From positions 186,001-250,000 of the forward strand of contig CAVTZG010000017.1 of NCBI GenBank assembly GCA_963739135.1: 64,000 nucleotides of DNA. Direction: 5' to 3'. Below are positions 49,766-58,893 of this stretch, in pieces. Position numbers and translations under genes: made by a program. Within the stretch, counting starts at the first letter, position 1, and each line of letters starts with the position of its first letter. Source of the DNA: Palsa-504 sp963739135 (GTDB taxonomy: Bacteria; Actinomycetota; Actinomycetes; Streptosporangiales; Streptosporangiaceae). The notes beneath the pieces were generated by a model. That model had not been told where the DNA came from and did not search any database. It saw nothing but the letters and a program-made list of their open reading frames with translations.

Positions 49766-51897
49766 CCGCGACCCGGGCGGCCGGCCAGGCCAGGCCCCGC
49801 GTCGAGGGACCGCTGAAGTTGACCGGCGCGGCCCGCTACGCCGCCGACCACCGCCCCGACGGCGTCCTGCACGCGGTCCTCGTCGGCGCGCCCGTGGCGG
49901 CGGGGCGGCTGCGCGGCCTCGACACCGCTGCGGCGCGGATCCTGCCGGGGGTCACGGCCGTCCTGACCGCCGCCGACCTGCCTTCCTTTCCCGAGCTGCC
50001 ACCACCCGCCGCGGTCCGCGTGATGCCGTTCTCCGACGACCGGATCCTGTTCGAGGGCCAGCCGGTCGCCATCGTGCTGGGCGAGTCGATCGAGGCGGCC
50101 GAGGCCGGCCGGGCCGCCGTGGTCGTCGACTGCGAGCGCGAGGCGCCGGTGCTGCTCGGGCACGGCCGCCGCGAGCCCGCGATGGGCGACGAGGTGGTGT
50201 TTGTCCGCGGTGATGTCGACGCGGCGCTGGCCGGCGCTGCTCTGGCCGATGGGGGGATCCGGATCGAGCAGACTTATCGGCAGGCGCCGCGGCATCACCA
50301 CGCCATGGAGACCTCCGGGACGGTCGCGCGCTGGGACGGTGACCGGCTCACCTTGTGGGACGCGGTGCAGGCGAGCTCGACGGTCATCCCGGTGGTGAGC
50401 ACCGCGCTCGGTGTCGACGCCGCCGACGTGCACGTGGTGGCGCGGCACACCGGCGGCGGGTTCGGCGCCAAGGGCTACATCTGGCCGCACGAGATCCTGG
50501 CCGCTGCCGCCGCCCGGGTGGCCGGCCGGCCGGTCAAGCTGCACCTGCGGCGCTCGGACCAGTTCAGCAACGTCGGCTACCAGCCGTGGATGGAGCAGAC
50601 GATCCGGCTCGCCGCGGGCGCCGATGGCGTGCTGACCGGTCTGGAGCACGAGGTCGTCAACAACACGGCGCTGGCCGACACGCACGTCGAGCCGGCCACC
50701 GAGGCCAGCAAGTCGCTGTACGCCGTGCCGGCCCTCCGGCTGCGCCAGCTGATCGAGCGGGTCAGCCTGAACGTGCCCACGCCGATGCGGGCGCCCGTCG
50801 AGGGCCCCGGGTTGTGGGCGCTGGAGAGCGGCATGAACGAGCTGGCCGACGCGGCCGGCCTGGACCCGCTCGACGTCCGCCTGGCCAACTTCGCCGAGGT
50901 ATCGTCGGCCGACTGCCGGCCGTGGTCGGCCAACGGGCTGCGCGAGGCGTACGAGGAGGGCGCCCGGCGCTACGGGTGGCGCACCCGACACCAGCGGCCG
51001 CGCCGGGACGGCCCCTGGGCGATCGGGCACGGCATGGCCACCTGCACCATGGGCAGCTTCCGCTTTCCCAGCGCCGGCCGGGTCCGGCTGCGCCGCGACC
51101 GCGCCGTGGTCGAGGCCAACGTGCATGACATCGGGACCGGCGTGCAGACCGTGCTGAGCCAGATCGCCGCCGAGGAACTCGGTATTCCGCCCGAGCGGGT
51201 CGAGACGCGCTGGGGTGACACCGACCTGCCCAGGACCGGACCCACCTACGGCTCGTCCACGACGATGGGCACCGGCAGCGCGGTCGCGGCCGCCGCCCGC
51301 GATGTGACCAAGCAGCTGGCCGAGCTCGGTCAGGGCGGCCGTGACCCCTTCGAGGCGCTCGATCGCGCCGGGCTGGACGAGCTCGTCGGGGACGGGACCT
51401 TCGCCCTGCCCGGCGGCGCCCAGTTCAACCAGGACGGCGCCGGAACGCCGTACGCCATGCGTACCTGGGGCGTAATCTTCGTCGAGATCGGCGTCGACCC
51501 TGACTTCGGCCTGCTCCGGCTGCGGCGCGCGGTGGGCGTCTACTCGGCCGGCCGGATCGTCAACCCCGTTACCGCCCGCGCCCAGATGATCGGCGGCATC
51601 ATCTGGGGCTGGGGCAAGGCCACCATGGAGGAGAGCGACCAGGATCCGGTGCACGGGCGGTGGCTGGCCAAGAACCTGTCCAACGTGGCGGTCCCGGTCA
51701 ACGCCGACATCCCGGCCGACATCGACGTCTCGTTCACCGACGAGTACGACGAGGCCGCGAGCCTGATCGGGGCGCGGGGCATCGGCGAGCTCGGCGCCAC
51801 CGGGGTGGACGCGGCCGTCGCCGCCGCGGTGCATGACGCGGTGCGGGTGCGGGTGCGCGACCTGCCGATCCTGCCCTGGAAGGTCTTGACCGGCTGA
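49762..51897 (+). CDS. molybdenum hydroxylase, catalytic molybdopterin subunit (PaoC/YagR-like)
   Basis: A 711-residue xanthine-oxidase-family catalytic subunit. RVEGPLKLTGAARYAADH is the usual domain start, then GQPVAIVLGES. The Mo-cofactor domain shows ARHTGGGFGAKG, HDIGTGVQTVLSQIAAEELGI, STTMGTGSA and IGGIIWGWGKATMEE. GARGIGELGATG near the end has the catalytic Glu676. With the small and FAD subunits it forms an enzyme like E. coli PaoABC, which oxidises aromatic aldehydes; the order S-M-L is the same. Substrate here is inferred only. It needs a MocA/PaoD-like maturation factor, which is not in this window. Confidence 0.92.
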   Translation: MTATRAAGQARPRVEGPLKLTGAARYAADHRPDGVLHAVLVGAPVAAGRLRGLDTAAARILPGVTAVLTAADLPSFPELPPPAAVRVMPFSDDRILFEGQPVAIVLGESIEAAEAGRAAVVVDCEREAPVLLGHGRREPAMGDEVVFVRGDVDAALAGAALADGGIRIEQTYRQAPRHHHAMETSGTVARWDGDRLTLWDAVQASSTVIPVVSTALGVDAADVHVVARHTGGGFGAKGYIWPHEILAAAAARVAGRPVKLHLRRSDQFSNVGYQPWMEQTIRLAAGADGVLTGLEHEVVNNTALADTHVEPATEASKSLYAVPALRLRQLIERVSLNVPTPMRAPVEGPGLWALESGMNELADAAGLDPLDVRLANFAEVSSADCRPWSANGLREAYEEGARRYGWRTRHQRPRRDGPWAIGHGMATCTMGSFRFPSAGRVRLRRDRAVVEANVHDIGTGVQTVLSQIAAEELGIPPERVETRWGDTDLPRTGPTYGSSTTMGTGSAVAAAARDVTKQLAELGQGGRDPFEALDRAGLDELVGDGTFALPGGAQFNQDGAGTPYAMRTWGVIFVEIGVDPDFGLLRLRRAVGVYSAGRIVNPVTARAQMIGGIIWGWGKATMEESDQDPVHGRWLAKNLSNVAVPVNADIPADIDVSFTDEYDEAASLIGARGIGELGATGVDAAVAAAVHDAVRVRVRDLPILPWKVLTG

Positions 51898-51932
51898 TCG
51901 CGCGAGGCGACCTTGATACCAGCGATGACGCC

Positions 51933-52484
51933 TCACGTCCCGTCGGCGTCATCGCCGAGGCGGAGGGCGTGCCGCAGGTAATCGCGCATCCGGGGCTGCT
52001 CTTCGTCGCCGGCCAGCGCCCCGAGGAGAGCCCGCAAGGCCACGAATGCCTCGGCCCCGACCTGTTCCTGGAGCTCCTGCTCGATGCGGCGGGCGGCGGT
52101 CCGCTGCGCGGCGAGATAAGCGCGGGCCCTGGGGGTGAGGGTGACCACCTTCTCCCGGCTGTCACCTGAGGACGCGGTCAGGATCACGAACCCCCTGTCC
52201 CGCAGGCCAGCCACGATCTTCCCCGCGCCCTGGCGGGTGATCCCGAGCTCCCGGCCGATCCGGGAGGCGGTCACCTGCTCCGAGCCGACGCAGAGCCGCA
52301 GTACACGGCCATCGGGGAAACCCCGATCAGGGAAGCCCGCGGCCGCCATCTCCTCGTCCAGACGCCACTGGTAACCGACCCAGGCTCGGCGCAGGGCACC
52401 GCCCAGGGCGAAAGGCCTCCGGCCGGCCTGCGCTGGATCCAATCCGGGCTCGCCGACCGGCGGAGGTCCGCCGCGGTCAGTCAT
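51933..52484 (-). CDS. MarR family transcriptional regulator
   Basis: A 183-residue regulator. After a proline-rich start (MTDRGGPPPVGEPG) the winged helix follows: LRLCVGSEQVTASRIGRELGITRQGAGKIVAGLRDRGFV (recognition helix in ITRQGAGKIV), then the wing TASSGDSREKVVTLTPRARAYLA and a C-terminal dimerisation helix. MarR proteins respond to phenolic or other small ligands. It ends 36 bases from the molybdenum hydroxylase stop (convergent) and its promoter faces the RCC1 lipoprotein gene, so it may control itself and that gene. No clear Shine-Dalgarno; the start is moderately certain. Confidence 0.85.
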   Translation of the reverse strand: MTDRGGPPPVGEPGLDPAQAGRRPFALGGALRRAWVGYQWRLDEEMAAAGFPDRGFPDGRVLRLCVGSEQVTASRIGRELGITRQGAGKIVAGLRDRGFVILTASSGDSREKVVTLTPRARAYLAAQRTAARRIEQELQEQVGAEAFVALRALLGALAGDEEQPRMRDYLRHALRLGDDADGT

Positions 52485-52502
52485 GGCCGACCAGGTGCTA
52501 TT

Positions 52503-52526
52503 TTGACAACCATGGTTTACATTATA
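52503..52526. promoter_or_regulatory. divergent promoter and palindrome, MarR / RCC1 lipoprotein
   Basis: A perfect 10-bp palindrome AACCATGGTT (52508-52517) lies next to TATAAT on the minus strand (ATTATA at 52521-52526), a -10 for MarR, and to TTGACA (52503-52508) on the plus strand. A MarR dimer bound here would block its own start site. Confidence 0.5.
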
Positions 52527-52600
52527 TCCGCGGCGTTGCCCCGGACAGGGCAGCACGCCAGCACAGGCCACCGGATCGGACCGGGCAGGAGGGGACCCCG

Positions 52601-53701
52601 ATGAAGGAGGCACCGGCCGAAGCAGGGCCAGTTCTCGCCCGCCGAGCCCCCACCCGGCGGCGCCTCGGCTTGCGGGCCGTGCTCAGCCGGACGGCACTCG
52701 CCGCCGCCGTCATGGTCCTCGCTGCCTGCAGCGGCACCAGCGGAAACAGCACCACCCACGGCCCGGCACCGGGCCCTACGCTCTACCGGTGGGGCGTCGT
52801 CGGGAACAAGGGCAAGCTCGCCCAGCTCGAACTGGAGACGCCCACCGCGATCGCCGGCCTCACCGGGAAGGTGGTCCAGATCGCTACCTCGAACTCCGAC
52901 GGCTACGCTCTCACCTCCACCGGCCAGGTCTACGGCTGGGGCGTGAACAGCGACGGCGAGCTCGGCGACGGACAGCTCACGACGTATGAGACCAAGGCCG
53001 TCGAGGTCAGCTTCCCGGCCGGCGTCAAGATCACCGCGCTCGCCAACCCGATGCCGTTCGACTCCGCCCTGGCGATCGACTCGGACGGCCACGCCTGGGG
53101 CTGGGGCCTCAACGGCGCCGACGACCTGTGCCTGTCCGGCCTCATCCAGAATCGCCCGAAGCAGCTTCCGCTCTCCGACGTCACGCTGGCCACCGGTGCC
53201 CGGACCCATTCCCTCTTCGACTCGAACGGCACTGTTTACGCCTGCGGCAGCGGCGACGCAGGAGAGCTCGGCACCGGGTCGACCACCTCGGCCAGCAGGC
53301 CCGCCCCCGTCATCGGGCTGCCGCGTCACGTCAGGGTCACCAGCCTCGCCTCATCGTGGGAAGGATCCGGCGCGCTGCTCGCCGACGGCGACTACTACGA
53401 CTGGGGCTACAACGCGGCGGGTCAGCTCGGCAACGGCACCACCGCCGACAGCGCAGAGCCGGTCAAGGTCGACCTGCCCGGCCCGGTCAGCCAGGTGTTC
53501 CAGGGCGGAAGCGGGGCGGAGAACGGGCAGACCGTCGCCATCCTGGCGAACGGATCGGTCTGGACCTGGGGCAACAACGATCGCGGCCAGCTCGGCACAG
53601 GCACCCTGACCAGCCCGGCCCCCGGCTGCGGGCAGGCCTGCTACGACGATTCCGCGTCGGCCGACGCCGCACGCTGCCCGGCTCACGAGGCCGCCCGGTA
53701 A
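52601..53701 (+). CDS. RCC1-repeat lipoprotein
   Basis: A 366-residue exported lipoprotein. The N-terminus has basic residues and a hydrophobic core ending in the lipobox LAAC (Cys near 43). The mature part has about six RCC1 blades, each with a W-G-x-N motif and D/E-G-E-L-G-D/N-G: YRWGVVG, YGWGVNSDGELGDG, WGWGLNGADD, YACGSGDAGELGTG, YDWGYNAAGQLGNG and WTWGNNDRGQLGTG. RCC1 propellers mediate protein or nucleotide interactions; bacterial ones are mostly unstudied. After TSPAPGCGQ the last 25 residues do not fit a blade, so a final blade may be lost by frameshift. AGGAGGGG precedes the ATG. Confidence 0.85.
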   Translation: MKEAPAEAGPVLARRAPTRRRLGLRAVLSRTALAAAVMVLAACSGTSGNSTTHGPAPGPTLYRWGVVGNKGKLAQLELETPTAIAGLTGKVVQIATSNSDGYALTSTGQVYGWGVNSDGELGDGQLTTYETKAVEVSFPAGVKITALANPMPFDSALAIDSDGHAWGWGLNGADDLCLSGLIQNRPKQLPLSDVTLATGARTHSLFDSNGTVYACGSGDAGELGTGSTTSASRPAPVIGLPRHVRVTSLASSWEGSGALLADGDYYDWGYNAAGQLGNGTTADSAEPVKVDLPGPVSQVFQGGSGAENGQTVAILANGSVWTWGNNDRGQLGTGTLTSPAPGCGQACYDDSASADAARCPAHEAAR

Positions 53702-53855
53702 GACGGCTCGGGGCCGGGGCACGGGCCGGAGCCGGGGCAGCAGCCGGGAGACGGCCACCCGCGGGGTGCTCGGCACGACGCGGTGACCAGCGGCTTGGTG
53801 CTGGCGTACGGGCCTCGGTCCCGGCCTGCGCCTGCGGCCTGGCAGACTGGGCGTC

Positions 53856-54537
53856 GTGTCCAGGTACCGGGACGTGACGGCCTTCGACGAGCGCTCCGCC
53901 GGATACGAGCAGGGGTGGCTTGGCCGGCTCCACCACGAGATCGCTGACCGGACCGCCGATGTGGCGCTGACCGTCGCGCCGTCGCCTTCGCGGATCCTTG
54001 ATGTCGGCTGCGGGACCGGGTATCTGCTGCGGCTGCTGGCCAACCGCTGCCCCGATGCCGCCGAGTTGGCGGGCGTCGACCCGGCCCCGGGCATGATCAA
54101 TGTCGCGGCGGCTTCAGGCCGCTTCGGGCGCTTCGGGCGCTTCGGGCGCTTCGGGCGCTTCGGGCGCTTCGGGCGCTTCGGGCGCTTCGGGCGCTTCGGC
54201 GGGCGATGAGCGGCTTAAGTTCTCGGCTGGCGTGGCCGAGCAGCTGCCCTACCGGGACGGAGCTTTCGACCTGGTGGTGAGCGCGACCTCATTCGACCAC
54301 TGGTCCGACCAGCTGACCGGGCTCAGGGAGTGCCACCGGGTGCTGGTGCCCGGCGGTCATCTGGTCCTGGTCGATCAGTTCTCGTCCTGGCTTGTCCCGA
54401 CGCTGATCTTCAGCCGGTCAGGCAAGGCGCGCACCAAGGCACGGGCGGGGCGGCTGGTGGCGGCAGCCGGGTTCCGTTCGGTCGGCTGGCACGGGGTGTA
54501 CGCGGTCATCATCAACGCCGTGACCGCGACGGCCTGA
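53856..54537 (+). CDS. SAM-dependent methyltransferase with (Ala-Ser-Gly)n tract, one-base frameshift
   Basis: From a GTG the frame encodes a methyltransferase: YRDVTAFDERSAGYEQGW, motif I ILDVGCGTGYLL, GVDPAPGMI. A 9-bp tandem array then begins. One extra C at 54120 shifts the frame so that it reads RFGRFG and stops at 54209. The next frame reads ASGASG, then FSAGVAEQLPYRDGAFDLVVSATSFDHW and VLVPGGHLVLVD, the rest of the same methyltransferase. Without that C the protein would be one open frame of about 227 codons. Real frameshift or sequencing error; target unknown. Confidence 0.78.
54111..54199 (+). repeat. 9-bp tandem repeat in the methyltransferase gene
   Basis: GCTTCAGGC, an extra C (54120), then eight perfect copies of GCTTCGGGC (54121-54192) and a partial ninth. 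It encodes Ala-Ser-Gly repeats in the intended frame. Confidence 0.9.
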
Positions 54538-54556
54538 GCACGACCGGCCGGGCGAG

Positions 54557-55306
54557 TTACCCAGACACGTGGCCGCCGATGAGGCTGCCGACGGCGTAGG
54601 TCACGGCGATGGCGAGGGCTCCCAGGGCGAGCTGGCGCAGGCCGGACCGGAGTACCGGGCGGCCGGTGAGCCGGCCGACCACCATGCCGCCGGCCAGCAG
54701 CGCCACGCCGGTGATGCCCAGGGAGACAGCCAGCACGGACAGGCCGAACAGGTACGGCAGCAGCGGGAGGAGGGCCCCGGTGGAGAAGGCCACCAGCGAC
54801 AGCAGGCCCGCGGCGAGCGCCGAGGGCAGCTCGAACGGGTCGACGCCAAGTTCCTCCCGGGTGTGGACGCGCAGGGCGGTGTCCGGGTCCCGTGATACCG
54901 CTTCGGCCATCCGGGCCGCGGTCTCGGCGTCGGCCCCGTAGCCGCGGAACGTCTCGGCCAGCTCGGCCTGCTCGGCGGCCGGGAACCGGGCGTGCATCGT
55001 GCGCTCGGTGGCCACCTCGGCGCCCACCAGCTCATTCTGGTTGGTCACCGAGATGTACTCGCCGGTGCCCATGGAGAACGCCCCGGCGACCAGGGCGGCG
55101 GTGCCGGTCAGGATCACCGTGTGCGGGGACACCCGGCCGCCGCCCAGCCCGGCGATCAGCGAGGCGTTGGTCACCAGGCCGTCCACCGCGCCGAACACGG
55201 TCGGCCGCAGCCGGCCACCGGATACGTCGCGATGCCGGTGCGACCAGCCGGCCGCCAGGGCCGCCTGGCGGATGGCCTGCGCCGGCTCCGGCCTGTCCTC
55301 ACTCAC
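54557..55306 (-). CDS. VIT1/CCC1-family metal transporter
   Basis: A 249-residue membrane protein starting at GTG. RLRPTVFGAVDGLVTNASLIAGLGG and LTGTAALVAGAFSMGTGEYISVTNQNEL are the family hallmarks (first two membrane helices with FGxxDGLxTxxxxxxG and MxxGEYxSxxxQ). A cytoplasmic metal-binding domain rich in Glu follows, then VDPFELPSALAAGLLSLVAFSTGALLPLLPYLF and two more helices. VIT proteins move Fe2+ or Mn2+ out of the cytoplasm. It lies 67 bases after DUF779 on the same strand and may be cotranscribed with the dehydrogenase, though the link is unclear. Confidence 0.88.
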   Translation of the reverse strand: MSEDRPEPAQAIRQAALAAGWSHRHRDVSGGRLRPTVFGAVDGLVTNASLIAGLGGGRVSPHTVILTGTAALVAGAFSMGTGEYISVTNQNELVGAEVATERTMHARFPAAEQAELAETFRGYGADAETAARMAEAVSRDPDTALRVHTREELGVDPFELPSALAAGLLSLVAFSTGALLPLLPYLFGLSVLAVSLGITGVALLAGGMVVGRLTGRPVLRSGLRQLALGALAIAVTYAVGSLIGGHVSG

Positions 55307-55373
55307 CTGCGCGATTATTCCTCATCCGAGCGGCGGTTCCGCGCTTCGGCGAGGGCCTGCGGGCGGCGCTGGC

Positions 55374-55763
55374 TCAGGACAGCTGGAAGTGATCCAGCTC
55401 GGCCTCGGTGAGCAGCCGCGACCTGATCAGGAAGCGGACGCCTTCGGGAGCCTCGACGGAGAAGCCGCTGCCCCGGCCGGGTACGACGTCGACGGTCAGG
55501 TGGGTGTGCTTCCAGTATTCGTACTGAGATATTGACATCCAGAACGGAACAGGCCGCTCAAGCCCGGGAACGGGCAGCTGGCCCAGGAGGATGTCGGCGT
55601 CGCCGGTCAGGAAGTCCCCGTCGGGGTAACACATGGGGGACGACCCGTCGCAGCAGCCGCCGGACTGGTGGAACATGAGCGGCCCGTGCTGGCCGGTCAG
55701 CTGCCGCAGCAGGTCGGCGGCCGCGGGGGTGAGGTCGACCCGGCGGGGTTCGTCGGTGGCCAT
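55374..55763 (-). CDS. DUF779 protein, dehydrogenase accessory
   Basis: A 129-residue protein. HGPLMFHQSGGCCDGSSPMCY carries the Cys-Cys pair and CY motif of DUF779; FWMSISQYEYWKHTHLTVDVVPGRGSGFSVE (split by words) is the conserved beta region. Such proteins are nearly always encoded next to an acetaldehyde/aldehyde dehydrogenase and are presumed accessory; the biochemical role is not proven. GGAGGACGCA precedes the ATG. It follows the dehydrogenase stop by 87 bases with a strong hairpin between. Confidence 0.9.
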   Translation of the reverse strand: MATDEPRRVDLTPAAADLLRQLTGQHGPLMFHQSGGCCDGSSPMCYPDGDFLTGDADILLGQLPVPGLERPVPFWMSISQYEYWKHTHLTVDVVPGRGSGFSVEAPEGVRFLIRSRLLTEAELDHFQLS

Positions 55764-55787
55764 TGCGTCCTCCGTAGCTTGGCGTGG

Positions 55788-55823
55788 GCCGTTCGGGCGA
55801 GCCTCCGGGCCCGCCCGAACGGC
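55788..55823 (-). terminator. hairpin between aldehyde dehydrogenase and DUF779
   Basis: GCCGTTCGGGCG and CGCCCGAACGGC form a perfect 12-bp stem with a 12-base loop. Its place inside an operon suggests partial termination or transcript stabilisation, which would lower DUF779 relative to the dehydrogenase. No T tract follows. Confidence 0.6.
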
Positions 55824-55850
55824 GGTCTTACGTCGCGGTCTGGTCGCGGT

Positions 55851-57374
<1,524 letters not shown>

Positions 57375-57403
57375 GGTGGGATCCCTTGTGACTCGGACTG
57401 ATG

Positions 57404-57452
57404 GGTGACGTAACGGTCACCTTAGGAGCCGCAACGTTGCAGTCACGTTGCA
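57404..57452 (-). promoter_or_regulatory. operator candidates upstream of the aldehyde dehydrogenase
   Basis: Two symmetric sites: GGTGAC-GTAACG-GTCACC (57404-57421) and GCAACGTTGC (57431-57440), the latter followed by a repeated half-site, so that TGCAACGT occurs twice 11 bases apart on the minus strand. They lie between the regulator stop and the dehydrogenase start, where the GAF regulator would be expected to bind. Confidence 0.5.
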
Positions 57453-57477
57453 TGCAGGTTTCGCGCGGCGGACCGGT

Positions 57478-58743
57478 TTAGCAGGCGAGCTCGGCGTCGA
57501 GCTTGGCCGCGGTGGCCGCCGCGAACGGCCGCAGCGGTGAGGAGGCCGGCAGGACGGCGCACAGCCGCTGCCACATCTCCAGGTCGTCCGCGCCCCAGCG
57601 GGACCTGGTCCAGCTGACCAGGAACTCGGGCTGGCCCGAGGCCAGGATCGCCGACCGCAGCGCGCGTTCCAGGTCCGCGCGCACCTCCGCGACGCCGGGC
57701 GCCTCGCTGTGCGGCAGCAGCGGCCCGCGGTACAGCCGCAGGGCCTCGGCCAGGTTGCCCGCGGCCAGCTGCGCCGATACCGCGGCCCAGTCCGAGGTGA
57801 CCTCGCAGGTGAGCCGGTACGGGCGGGAGGCGAGCAGCCACTCGCCGAGCAGGGCGCGCATCCGGACCAGCTCGGCCCGCGGCGTCGAGGTGGTGACGTC
57901 GTCGGGATAGAGCAGGTAGGCCAGCTCGTCGCCGGTCAGCCCGGCGGGACAGGCGGCCAGGATGACCATGATCTCGCTGTGCCGCGGGCTCAGCCGTATG
58001 GTCCGGGACCCGGTGGACACGATGCAGTCCGCGCGGCCCAGGGCGTTCATGCTGATCCCGGGCGGCGGTGGCAAGCCGGCCTGGCATGGTTCCGAGAACC
58101 GGCTCGCGGGCACCAGCGACTGCCTGGCCAGCTCAGACTCCGCCATCCGCGCGGCGGCCCTGAGCATCGCGATCGTCTGCGGTGAGTCCACGTCCCGGCC
58201 GCCGGTGACGTCGATGACGCCGAGGATCGCGCCCGAGCCCGGCTCGTGCACCGGCACGGCGGCGCAGCTCCAGCGCTGCACCGGGCGGACGAAGTGCTCC
58301 GCCGACTTGATCGTGACCGGGGCATCCAGGCGCAGCGCCGTGCCTGGCGCGTTGGTGCCCGCATGCCGCTCGTCCCACTGCGCGCCCTCGACGAACTGGA
58401 TGGATTCGGCGCGGCGCAGCACCGCGGGCTTGCCGCGCACCCAGAGCAGCTGGCCGCGGGAGTCCGCGACGGCCAGCACGCTGTCGCAGTCCTCGGCGGC
58501 CCAGCCGACCACCTCATACAGCAACGGGAAGACGCGGGCCAGCGGATGGCTGTCGCGGTACTCGCCGAGCAGGTCGCGGTCAAGGGTAATAGGTGGCTGG
58601 CTGGCCTCGACATCTACGCCTGCGGCCACCGACCTGAGCCACGAGTCGGCGATCAGGTCGCGAACGCCCTGCAGGGCTGACCCCCGCTCCAGCAGGTCCT
58701 CATGGGCCTTGCGGACGTCGGGAAGGCGGCCTCGGCGCGGCAC
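57478..58743 (-). CDS. GAF-domain transcriptional regulator (AcoR-like, no AAA domain)
   Basis: A 421-residue regulator. RDLIADSWLRSVAAGVD is the AcoR-type lead (V-R-x-x-I-x-x-S-W-x-R-S). A GAF domain follows (EGAQWDERHAGTNAPGTAL, then VQRWSCAAVPVHEPGSGAILGVIDVTGG), as in acetoin/aldehyde sensors. Then SRTIRLSPRHSEIMVILAACPAGLTGDELAYLLYPDD (a winged-helix region) and a helical end. There is no sigma-54 AAA domain, as in actinobacterial homologues. It lies 103 bases upstream of the dehydrogenase and presumably activates it. The GTG start has no visible Shine-Dalgarno. Confidence 0.85.
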   Translation of the reverse strand: MPRRGRLPDVRKAHEDLLERGSALQGVRDLIADSWLRSVAAGVDVEASQPPITLDRDLLGEYRDSHPLARVFPLLYEVVGWAAEDCDSVLAVADSRGQLLWVRGKPAVLRRAESIQFVEGAQWDERHAGTNAPGTALRLDAPVTIKSAEHFVRPVQRWSCAAVPVHEPGSGAILGVIDVTGGRDVDSPQTIAMLRAAARMAESELARQSLVPASRFSEPCQAGLPPPPGISMNALGRADCIVSTGSRTIRLSPRHSEIMVILAACPAGLTGDELAYLLYPDDVTTSTPRAELVRMRALLGEWLLASRPYRLTCEVTSDWAAVSAQLAAGNLAEALRLYRGPLLPHSEAPGVAEVRADLERALRSAILASGQPEFLVSWTRSRWGADDLEMWQRLCAVLPASSPLRPFAAATAAKLDAELAC

Positions 58744-58893
58744 GAATTTTAACGTAACATGAACAGCCCCGGAGTGCCGGGTCGGGGATACGCGGACGGG
58801 CTGAGCGGGACGGAGCGGCCCGCGGGCAGGCCGCCTGCCAGCGGGCCGCTGGCGCTTCATGTTTCTGTCATCGTGGCCCAGCATCCTGAGCTC

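Noticed and set aside
49342..51936. An 864-codon open frame on the minus strand
   Set aside because: Antisense of the molybdopterin subunit; composition is low-complexity and no family is visible, while the plus strand has full catalytic motifs.
58630..58660. GTCGGCGATCAGGTCGCG as another copy of the dispersed repeat
   Set aside because: It encodes the conserved RDLIADSW motif of the GAF regulator; only this word matches, not the rest of the repeat.
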